Shown: one piece after another, positions 1 to 5,968 of the stretch
How the letters are laid out: each line of letters opens with the position of its first letter
How positions within the stretch are numbered: the stretch's first letter is position 1
NCBI GenBank assembly: GCA_023429265.1
Contig: JAEYVS010000228.1
Location: 1-8,341, forward strand
Direction of reading: 5' to 3'
DNA length: 8,341 bases
From: Bacteroidota bacterium
Lineage (GTDB): Bacteria > Bacteroidota > Ignavibacteria > Tepidaquicellales > Tepidaquicellaceae
Translations under genes and position numbers: made by a program
The notes under the pieces: model-generated
Databases searched by the model: none
Told to the model about the DNA's origin: nothing
Seen by the model: only the letters and a program-made list of their open reading frames with translations

Positions 1-618
1 TTTATTGTAGCGGGTGATGCCGGTCACGACAATTATTGGTTCGATGCAAACATTTATAAATTGGGTACGGGAGGAGTTGACCTGGTATATTATGATGATA
101 CAACGTCGAATTATGTATTAAATTATTCTTCCGGTTCAATTGCAACACCGGAAACATTCACTGCACCGCTTGCCATTAACGATTTCGAAACCTCGTTATC
201 ACCTTACCTGGCTATTCCACAGATCTCTGAGTTTTATGACGTAAATGGTGATGCCGGAGTTATTTATCTTGGATTTAATACAGGACCTGAGAGCGGAATC
301 TATTACGACAGGCTCAGCGCTGTAACAAACATCCATAATGGAACCGGAATTGCTAACACTTACGAGTTAAAGCAAAACTATCCAAACCCGTTTAATCCTT
401 CAACTAAGATTGCATTCTCAATTCCTAAGAATGGATTTACAAGCCTGAAGATATATGATATGGTGGGCAGAGAAGTCGCAACCCTGCTTTCAAAAGAGCT
501 GCAGAGCGGCAATTATGAAGTAGAATTCAACGGCAGCAAGCTCTCGAGCGGAATTTACTTTTACCGTCTAACGACAGATGGATTTACCGAAGCGAAGAAA
601 ATGATGCTGGTGAAGTAA
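1..618 (+). CDS. Secreted protein with C-terminal T9SS type A sorting domain (5'-truncated)
   Basis: The frame is open from base 1 with no stop upstream, so the gene begins outside the window; the TTG at 61 is an internal codon, not a convincing start. The visible 205 residues have two parts. Residues 1 to about 115 are beta-rich, with many Tyr, Asp and Gly, and belong to an unidentified extracellular domain. Residues about 121-205 form a T9SS sorting domain: QNYPNPFNPSTKI, then SIPKNG, LKIYDMVGREVATLL, SSGIYFYRL and a KKMMLVK end. In this family the domain directs a Sec-exported protein through the outer membrane by the type IX system and is then cleaved, with the cargo attached to the cell surface or released. 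The cargo's function cannot be told from this fragment. An intrinsic terminator follows 24 nt after the stop, so it ends its transcription unit. The sorting domain call is very secure. Confidence 0.93.
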   Translation, partial: FIVAGDAGHDNYWFDANIYKLGTGGVDLVYYDDTTSNYVLNYSSGSIATPETFTAPLAINDFETSLSPYLAIPQISEFYDVNGDAGVIYLGFNTGPESGIYYDRLSAVTNIHNGTGIANTYELKQNYPNPFNPSTKIAFSIPKNGFTSLKIYDMVGREVATLLSKELQSGNYEVEFNGSKLSSGIYFYRLTTDGFTEAKKMMLVK

Positions 619-642
619 GCGTATTTCACATATCTTAACTTT

Positions 643-671
643 AAAGGGTACTTTTATAAGTACCCTTTTTT
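643..671 (+). terminator. Intrinsic (Rho-independent) terminator after the T9SS cargo gene
   Basis: AAAGGGTACTT (643-653) pairs perfectly with AAGTACCCTTT (658-668), giving an 11-bp stem around a TTAT tetraloop. The right arm runs into a T tract (666-671). It lies 24 nt past the TAA at 616-618 and well before the next start at 746. It therefore separates the T9SS cargo gene from the TPR-to-era cluster. Because the stem is flanked by A's on the left and T's on the right, it may also work to some extent on the opposite strand, but no minus-strand gene reads toward it here. The rest of the 619-745 gap is AT-rich and presumably holds the cluster's promoter, which I could not pin down. Confidence 0.85.
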
Positions 672-745
672 ATTGGGAACAACCAGCCTCATTTCAGGTT
701 ACAAATTATAACGAATTTTTGAATTATAGTGACTATCTTTAAATA

Positions 746-1555
746 ATGATGATAATAAAAATAGAAAAAATGCTTAGAAAGTTGATTTTTTTGCCTGTTT
801 TAATGCTGGTTTTGATTAATCCTGCAGCTTCCCAGGAAAGTCCCGAGATGCTGTTCGAGAAGGGTGTATCACTTGTAAATTCAGGTCAATACCCGGAAGC
901 TATTCTGGTATTCGATCAATATATCGATACTATCCAGGATAATTCGCAAGCATATTATAACAGAGGAACCGCAAATTTTAATCTTAGGCAGTATGATGCA
1001 GCGCTGGAGGATATGAATTCGGCAATAAAGCTGCGTGAAGATTACGCGGATGCATACTTCCTTCGCGGACTTATATATAAGCATAAGAAAAACCGAAATT
1101 CCGCCTTGGTGGATTTTAATAAAGTCTTGAGATATGACCCCGAGAACGCGGAAGCCTATAATAACAGGGGAATGCTATATGCTGAAGTAAAACAGTACCC
1201 GAACGCACTGCTTGATTTTGGGAAGGCTATTAAATTCGATCCTCAGTATGCTGATGCATACTATAATAGAGGATACACATACATCCAGGCAGACGATTAT
1301 ACGAACGCAATAGCGAGCTTTAACACAGCAATAAGCCTTGACTCAACATTCACATTATCATATGTAAATAGAGGATTATCATATTACCAGATACAGAGCT
1401 ATGAAAAATGCATAGAAGACCTGGAGAAAGCCATACAGATGGAATCAAGCTATAAAGCTCAGCTTGATAAATTCATTAAATCCTCAAAGGATATACTCGC
1501 AGAAAAAGAGAAGGAAAAAGAAAAGAAGAAAAAGAAGAAAGAAGATGATGATTAA
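746..1555 (+). CDS. Secreted tetratricopeptide-repeat (TPR) protein with Lys/Glu-rich tail
   Basis: This 269-residue protein starts with a Sec signal peptide: basic LRK, hydrophobic core LIFLPVLMLVLI, and likely cleavage near PAAS/QES (residue 29). Residues 34 to about 235 hold six tandem TPR units, visible as repeated 'AYYNRG ... YxxAlxDFxxAIxxDP' blocks at about 35-65, 69-99, 103-132, 137-166, 171-200 and 205-234. TPRs are helical scaffolds for protein-protein contact, so it is probably a periplasmic or envelope adaptor; its partner is unknown. Residues 253-269 are an alternating and then pure Lys/Glu run ending in DDD. The start could be 746, 749 or 770; the third Met (residue 9) gives the more classical signal peptide. 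None has a good Shine-Dalgarno. It is the first gene of the cluster and overlaps the next gene by 11 nt. Confidence 0.88.
   Translation: MMIIKIEKMLRKLIFLPVLMLVLINPAASQESPEMLFEKGVSLVNSGQYPEAILVFDQYIDTIQDNSQAYYNRGTANFNLRQYDAALEDMNSAIKLREDYADAYFLRGLIYKHKKNRNSALVDFNKVLRYDPENAEAYNNRGMLYAEVKQYPNALLDFGKAIKFDPQYADAYYNRGYTYIQADDYTNAIASFNTAISLDSTFTLSYVNRGLSYYQIQSYEKCIEDLEKAIQMESSYKAQLDKFIKSSKDILAEKEKEKEKKKKKKEDDD
1501..1545 (+). other. 45-nt homopurine tract at the gene junction
   Basis: Every base from 1501 to 1545 is A or G, ending at the A of the next gene's ATG. It encodes the Glu/Lys-rich tail of the TPR protein and is also the whole leader immediately before the next start codon. It holds one AAGGA (1511-1515), about 30 nt from the ATG and too far for ordinary pairing with 16S rRNA. 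The nearer GAAGAAAGAAG is only weakly Shine-Dalgarno-like. An unstructured purine-rich leader favours ribosome loading, so a role in initiation is plausible but inferred. Confidence 0.6.
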
Positions 1556-2291
1556 GCACATACTTCTTGTTATTTTCTTAATTGCATTTCACTGCTCTCT
1601 GAGTGCTCAGGAATTGACGACCAAAACGCAAAATGTGGATCTCGATGGAGACGGCATACTGGACAAGATAAGCCTTAACATAATCTACGCCGGTGAAGAC
1701 TATAGCAGTTTTTTACTAACGGTAAATAAAGCAGAAACATTAGATAAGCATAGCTATAATGTTGACGGGTATGAGATCATAGATATTGACAAAAGCGATA
1801 AGCAAAAAGAAATTGCAGTTCATACACCTAATGCTAACGGACCGGATGAATACATAATTTACAGATATGACGGTGAGAACATCAAGCGTATCGGCAGTAC
1901 ACACAGCTTTACGAAATTTAACGGTGACGGCACACTGGATGTAGAGACTTATATGTCCTTTTGGACAAAGAATGATAGGTATGTATATAACCGTGATAAA
2001 AATGAGCTTGAGTGGATTGAAAAAAAGGAGTACGACATAAACGAAGAATATACCGTGATTGATGATTTTTCGATTCTCCTCTCAATAGGAAGCGCGAATA
2101 CAAACGGCTTTGTAAAAAAGGGCGAGAAGATAAGGATAACCAAGGCAATTATTACAGATAACTGCGATAAGACAGGCGCGTACTCGGAAGAGCTTTGTGA
2201 TGAGTTCTATTATGTAACAGAAGACGGCAGAGGAGGAATGGCAACGCTCGAAGACTTAATTGGAAAAGTAGACCTTCCATTACAGCCATAA
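1545..2291 (+). CDS. Secreted protein with DxDxDG (VCBS/FG-GAP-like) motif and possible SH3-like tail
   Basis: The 248-residue product starts MMIKHILLVIFLIAF, a clear signal peptide with likely cleavage at SLSA/QEL (residue 21). I chose ATG 1545 (or 1548), within the ATGATGATTAA that also ends the TPR gene. A start at 1464 would put an implausible poly-Lys/Arg stretch before the signal peptide. Residues 30-40 (NVDLDGDGILD) match the calcium-loop motif seen in VCBS/FG-GAP and dockerin-like repeats; a weaker copy, KFNGDGTLDV, lies at 124-133. Residues about 173-240 contain GFVKKGEKIRI ... FYYVTEDGRGG, with the spacing of a bacterial SH3-like domain, although the usual GW is GM here. Cys207 and Cys218 could form a disulfide. 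No enzyme motif is visible. By position it is co-translated with the TPR protein. Function unknown; the domain readings are inference from motifs. Confidence 0.8.
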   Translation: MMIKHILLVIFLIAFHCSLSAQELTTKTQNVDLDGDGILDKISLNIIYAGEDYSSFLLTVNKAETLDKHSYNVDGYEIIDIDKSDKQKEIAVHTPNANGPDEYIIYRYDGENIKRIGSTHSFTKFNGDGTLDVETYMSFWTKNDRYVYNRDKNELEWIEKKEYDINEEYTVIDDFSILLSIGSANTNGFVKKGEKIRITKAIITDNCDKTGAYSEELCDEFYYVTEDGRGGMATLEDLIGKVDLPLQP

Positions 2292-2301
2292 TCATAACAA
2301 A

Positions 2302-2802
2302 ATGTACACCAGATTAATTTCAATCTTGTTCCTAGTGTTGTCACTTTCTTCGTGCGGAGAAAAGGTCCAGCAGGAAATTAAGGTTAAAAGTTCGAACGAT
2401 AAAACAGAAACTAGTCCTCAAGCAGATACTACCTCAACTCACGTAGGTTCCATAAACTCGGAAGATGCAGATAGCAATAATACATCAGCCGGGGAGCAGG
2501 AGGAAACTTCGCCGGGAACTGTGAGCACAAGAGCTGCGGGTAAGTACATAGGTGAAAATAAGACAGTCCGGGGTGATGTAGCAGACGTGAATAAAAGACA
2601 GAAGGTATGGTATCTGAACTTCGACGGGAAGTACCCTAATAACACATTCACAGGCGTGATATTCCCCCGGAGTTTCGATGCATTCCCGGATGTGGAGCAA
2701 TACGAAGGAAAGACAATCGAAATAAGCGGAGAAATATCGGAATACAACGGCAAGCCTCAAATAATTTTAAACGACCCCTCACAGGTAAAGGTAATAGATT
2801 AA
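2302..2802 (+). CDS. Lipoprotein with C-terminal OB-fold-like domain
   Basis: This 166-residue protein begins MYTRLISILFLVLSLSSC, a type II signal peptide with lipobox LSSC and the lipidated Cys at residue 18. Residues 20-75 are a low-complexity Ser/Thr/Glu/Asp linker, probably a flexible tether. Residues about 78-166 look like an OB-fold: AAGKYIGENKTVRGDVADV, then WYLNFDGKYPNNTFTGVIF, then YEGKTIEISGEISEYNGKP and QIILNDPSQVKVI. This strand pattern is that of the tRNA_anti-like/YhcR-type OB domains that bind nucleic acid in characterised relatives. No nuclease domain is attached, so binding without catalysis, or a different ligand, is possible. The Cys is followed by GEK, with no Bacteroidetes surface-export signal of acidic residues, so a periplasm-facing anchor is likely. 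It starts 10 nt after the previous stop with no Shine-Dalgarno, and its TAA overlaps the era ATG by one base. Confidence 0.82.
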   Translation: MYTRLISILFLVLSLSSCGEKVQQEIKVKSSNDKTETSPQADTTSTHVGSINSEDADSNNTSAGEQEETSPGTVSTRAAGKYIGENKTVRGDVADVNKRQKVWYLNFDGKYPNNTFTGVIFPRSFDAFPDVEQYEGKTIEISGEISEYNGKPQIILNDPSQVKVID

Positions 2803-3692
2803 TGGATGTAAAAACAAAATGCGGATATGTTACACTCTTCGGACTGCCCAACGCTGGAAAGTCCACATTAATGAATGCACTGCTCGGGACGAGCCTCAGT
2901 ATCGTAAATAAAAAAGCTCAGACTACGAGGAACAGAATCCTGGGAATTTTAACAGAAGATAATTTCCAGATGATATTCCTGGATACACCGGGAGTACTCG
3001 AGCCCAAATATGAGCTGCAGAGATTCATGCAGGCTGAAATAAAGAGTTCCGTAGAGGAAGCCGATGTAATATTACACATTGTAGATGTAGCCAGGTTTAA
3101 TGAAAAGGAATTTGCTGAATTTGAGACTACTTATGGAAGTTTTTTTGAAGGAAAGCATATAATCACCGTGCTTAATAAGCTTGATCTTGTAGAAAAAGAC
3201 AAAGTACTGGAAGCAATTGGTATGCTCAGCACTAAATTCCGCAGAACAGAAATAGTACCTGTTTCCGCAATAAACGGTTACAACATTCCCGAATTGAAGA
3301 AAACAATAGCAGGTATGCTTCCTGACATGCCATTTCTGTATGATGAGGATACACTGACAGATCGCCCGGAGCGATTCTTTGCATCGGAAATAATCCGTCA
3401 GAAAATTCTCCAGCTGCTTCACGAAGAAGTCCCATACAGCGTTTTTGTGAATATAGCTGAGTTTAAAGAGAGAGACGGCGGAAAGGATTACATAAACGCG
3501 GAGATCATTGTTGAAAAGGAATCCCAGAAAGCAATCGTACTCGGGAAAAAAGCCGAAATGTTAAAGAAGATCGGGCAGGAATCAAGGAGAAGCATCGAGA
3601 AATTCCTGGACAGAGAGGTTTACCTTGAATTGTTTGTCAAGGTGAGAAAAGACTGGAGAAAGAGCCAGAGTTTTTTGAAGAGTAATTTTTAG
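2802..3692 (+). CDS. era: GTPase Era (30S ribosome assembly)
   Basis: The 296-residue length is normal for Era, a cytoplasmic GTPase that binds the 3' end of 16S rRNA and acts late in 30S maturation. GTPase motifs are all present: G1 GLPNAGKS (14-21), G2 around QTTRNR (40-45), G3 DTPG (61-64), G4 NKLD (125-128) and G5 SA (155-156). The Era-typical linker SEIIRQKIL is at 195-203. The C-terminal KH domain follows, with INAEIIVEKESQKAIVLG at 231-248 and a conserved VKVRKDW at 279-285. Its GxxG loop reads GKKA (248-251), so the last Gly is Ala. ATG 2802 forms TAATG with the upstream stop and has AAAGG (2787-2791) 10 nt ahead, so both coupling and a weak Shine-Dalgarno are available. It is the last gene of the cluster; no terminator is visible after it. 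Confidence 0.97.
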   Translation: MDVKTKCGYVTLFGLPNAGKSTLMNALLGTSLSIVNKKAQTTRNRILGILTEDNFQMIFLDTPGVLEPKYELQRFMQAEIKSSVEEADVILHIVDVARFNEKEFAEFETTYGSFFEGKHIITVLNKLDLVEKDKVLEAIGMLSTKFRRTEIVPVSAINGYNIPELKKTIAGMLPDMPFLYDEDTLTDRPERFFASEIIRQKILQLLHEEVPYSVFVNIAEFKERDGGKDYINAEIIVEKESQKAIVLGKKAEMLKKIGQESRRSIEKFLDREVYLELFVKVRKDWRKSQSFLKSNF

Positions 3693-3725
3693 AAAAGTAT
3701 TTAGCATCTTAATTTTATATTTGGA

Positions 3726-4676
3726 ATGAAAAAGTTTACTGCCATATTACCGATTTTACTGACTCTATTATGCAATACTGTATATTCTCAAATGAAGTAT
3801 CAAAAAGTGGTATCCGCTAACAACTTCAAGCTGGAAATAGAGCTTGAGAAAACGGAATACAAAACCTTTGAACCAGTAACTATTTTTTGTCGGTATATAA
3901 ATAACAGTAGTGAGAATGACACCTTGTATCATGATTTTGATAGCTCAATACTAACCCCTATAACTTTTTACCTTAAGAGTGAAAATGAGGAATCCTTCAA
4001 AAGTGGAAACGCAAGGGGAATAATACATTATGTTAAAAATGTTAAGTATGTTCTCTTCCCGGGAGATTCGGTACTATTTACACTTTCACAAAGTTTTTAT
4101 AAAGTTAATTCCTATTGGAATTCAAATGAAAGCTATGGATATTTTCATAAGTATCTTCAGGAAGGTAATTACGAAATTACTGCACAAATTGAATTTGATG
4201 GTACTAAATCATATTCTCCAGCCCTCTCTTCTAACTCATTAAATTTTAAAATAACTGAAATTAATAAAGATGATGAGCATCTACTTAGTGACTACGCAAA
4301 CAAAAACCGTAGTTATGATAGTAATTTAACTGATAAATTCCCGGAAAGTCCATTCAATGAGTATTACGCACTAAATGATGTTATGACTGAAGTGAGTAAA
4401 TATCGTTACGATTTTCCAAATGACGGCGCAAAAAATGCTGTCATTAAGTACATTAAGGCTTACCCATATTCAATAAAAACTCTTACACCGGTAAGTCGAT
4501 ATCTAAATTTGGTACAGTCTAAAAGTGCTATGGATGAATTCAGGGAAATAGCTAATGTTTATCCGGGAAGCTTTTTGAAGGAATACTTATACAATTCGAT
4601 TTTTGAAAAAAAGATACTATTCAATTATCCGGAAAATGAAAATCCACCAGGAATAAAAGATGAAAGAAAAAATTAA
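3726..4676 (+). CDS. Secreted protein, Ig-like N-terminal half, unknown function
   Basis: I do not recognise this 316-residue protein as a named family. It has a signal peptide (MKKFTAILPILLTLLC, likely cleavage at VYS/QMK, residue 21). Residues about 34-176 look like a beta-sandwich: KLEIELEKTEYKTFEPVTI opens, a PGDSVLFTL strand follows at 112-120, and LQEGNYEITAQIEF closes at 144-157. This is the pattern of BsuPI-like or other Ig-like periplasmic domains ('dk.eY..gepv...', 'l..G.Y.v.a'). Residues 180-316 are mostly helical, rich in Tyr and Asn, with no catalytic motif. Base composition is visibly more AT-rich than era upstream or uvrB downstream, hinting at fast evolution or transfer. The start is 33 nt after era's stop with no Shine-Dalgarno. 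The gene may be read through from the era cluster. Its stop is 3 nt from the end of the convergent gene. Confidence 0.78.
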   Translation: MKKFTAILPILLTLLCNTVYSQMKYQKVVSANNFKLEIELEKTEYKTFEPVTIFCRYINNSSENDTLYHDFDSSILTPITFYLKSENEESFKSGNARGIIHYVKNVKYVLFPGDSVLFTLSQSFYKVNSYWNSNESYGYFHKYLQEGNYEITAQIEFDGTKSYSPALSSNSLNFKITEINKDDEHLLSDYANKNRSYDSNLTDKFPESPFNEYYALNDVMTEVSKYRYDFPNDGAKNAVIKYIKAYPYSIKTLTPVSRYLNLVQSKSAMDEFREIANVYPGSFLKEYLYNSIFEKKILFNYPENENPPGIKDERKN

Positions 4677-4679
4677 ACA

Positions 4680-5924
4680 TTAAAACCCGGTTCTGAATAC
4701 TCTTTTCTCCGAGTAACTCACCGCTCTGTATCCCATATCATTCTGAAAGTTCAGAGGTTTTACGAAATCATCGACATTAAAGTAGGTCATATGCTTCATC
4801 ACATACCATTGATACTCGTTGCCGCTGATCATCCCCTTGCTGTGGGAGATAGGTGAAGTAATATTCCTGTCGCGCGTAACAACATAGAAGTCACCTTCCG
4901 GATAGAACGAATGAAAATGAGCCACATACACACCTGTTCCGGAGCCGGTTTCATATGAGAAGCGGGTATTGCCGCTTACACCGTATAACTTATCCTGCGG
5001 TGCAAGAATTTCCGGCGGATCTTCATTCTCCAGATTAATAACGGAATTTGGAGAAGTATAAGAGTAATTTGTAAATCCCGCGCCGTTTTTATCATAACCG
5101 TTACCGGATACTTTTAAACGGAACGCGAAAGGAAGATTCTGCGGCACAAGAACCTTTGTGGACTGAATGTTAGCTTCAGCAGATGAGAGAAGAATGCTTG
5201 CATTACGGTTTAGCCCGAGAAAGTCCGCGTAAACAGCATATCCTTTATTGGAATAAACATAATTTGGTAAAAAGACAGTAATGGTCGAACTCCCGGGATT
5301 TTTTGTTGTGCCGGGAAATTTCAGGTCCGCGCTTTGCAAAACATTTGAGCCGCGGAATATTGTCACGGGGTATTCAGAATACCGGACGTAATTGTCCTGA
5401 GTTTTTGAGATGTAGATAACAAATCCGCTGACAAACTCTTTTGATTTTGGCCAGTCCACGGTAATTATTTTCGTGGTTTCCCCGGTAGTTGCCACTGCCT
5501 CAGTAGAATAAAATAGGTCCTGGCTGATGAATTTAATTATGGCTGAAGTACCTGAGGGTATCTCCGGAAAAGTCACCTTAAGAGCTTCAGTATTTGCGTA
5601 TTTAGCGGAATTTAGTCCGAATAGCTTAAGTTCGGGTTCCATTGTGGTTAAGCCTTCATATCTTACCGAAATGGCGCTCGATTGATCTACTATTGTAAGA
5701 TTGTATGGTTTTTTGGTAACCGGTATTGAAAAATTACCATTAGTGTCGGTTGCAGTGGTACCCTGTCCTTCGATCTCAACGGTTACTCTTCCAACGGGGA
5801 AATACCTTTCATCGACAACAGTTCCATTGACGGTCTGTGAAGAGGCTGCCGATGCAGAAAAAAGAATGACTATTAATGTAAAAATTACTCTCAAAGTGGC
5901 AGGGATTAAATTTAACAATATCAT
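4680..5924 (-). CDS. Secreted protein with N-terminal carboxypeptidase-regulatory-like domain
   Basis: This 414-residue product has a signal peptide (hydrophobic VIFTLIVILFSASA, cleavage likely at residues 26-29, just before SQTV). Residues about 31-80 form a CarboxypepD_reg-like beta-sandwich: VNGTVVDERYFPVGRVTVEI, then the typical TDTNGNFSIPV. In Bacteroidota this domain is common at the start of outer-membrane and extracellular proteins and has no catalytic role by itself. Residues about 85-414 are beta-rich with many Ser, Thr, Tyr and Asn, and I cannot assign them; there is no zinc peptidase motif and no T9SS sorting domain at the C-terminus (it ends KRVFRTGF). It is probably periplasmic or outer-membrane associated. 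It lies 44 nt downstream of uvrB on the same strand, so co-transcription is possible. No terminator fits in the 3 nt before the convergent gene's end. Confidence 0.82.
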   Translation of the reverse strand: MILLNLIPATLRVIFTLIVILFSASAASSQTVNGTVVDERYFPVGRVTVEIEGQGTTATDTNGNFSIPVTKKPYNLTIVDQSSAISVRYEGLTTMEPELKLFGLNSAKYANTEALKVTFPEIPSGTSAIIKFISQDLFYSTEAVATTGETTKIITVDWPKSKEFVSGFVIYISKTQDNYVRYSEYPVTIFRGSNVLQSADLKFPGTTKNPGSSTITVFLPNYVYSNKGYAVYADFLGLNRNASILLSSAEANIQSTKVLVPQNLPFAFRLKVSGNGYDKNGAGFTNYSYTSPNSVINLENEDPPEILAPQDKLYGVSGNTRFSYETGSGTGVYVAHFHSFYPEGDFYVVTRDRNITSPISHSKGMISGNEYQWYVMKHMTYFNVDDFVKPLNFQNDMGYRAVSYSEKRVFRTGF

Positions 5925-5968
5925 TAAATTAAAACTTCCCGGTTTTTAAGTCAATCCAATTGAAATAA

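Noticed and set aside
61..63. TTG start for the first gene
   Set aside because: The frame is open to base 1 with sensible coding sequence before it, so the gene is truncated by the window rather than starting here.
734..741. TATCTTTA as a -7 element for the cluster beginning at 746
   Set aside because: The final base does not match, and the nearest upstream TTG (719-721) is only 12 nt away, too close for the Bacteroidetes spacing.
1464..1544. Longer upstream start for the gene ending at 2291, overlapping the TPR gene by about 90 nt
   Set aside because: It would add a run of Lys and Arg before a clear signal peptide. The ATG pair at 1545/1548 gives a normal secreted N-terminus and a typical short operon overlap.
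1501..1548. Programmed frameshift in the A-rich tract fusing the TPR protein to the next product
   Set aside because: The longest A run is five, there is no classic X-XXY-YYZ heptamer in frame, and the next protein has its own signal peptide, so separate translation is far more likely.
2439..2866. Several minus-strand open frames opposite the lipoprotein gene and the start of era
   Set aside because: They are shadows of the plus-strand genes, whose lipobox, OB-like pattern and GTPase motifs are clear.
3716..3723. TATATTTG, a match to the Bacteroidetes -7 promoter element TAnnTTTG, just before the start at 3726
   Set aside because: It ends only 2 nt before the ATG, which would need a leaderless transcript, and no TTG lies at the expected -33 distance. 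The region is AT-rich enough for chance.
5929..5950. AT-rich hairpin (TTAAAAAC ... GTTTTAA on the minus strand) between uvrB and the downstream gene as a terminator
   Set aside because: The stem is short, almost all A-T with a bulge, and lacks a proper T tract.
5926..5954. Minus-strand TTGACT - 17 nt - TAATTT as a sigma70-like promoter before the gene at 5924
   Set aside because: The -35 half is good but the -10 half matches only half of the consensus, and the expected transcript start falls on the ATG. Not strong enough to call.
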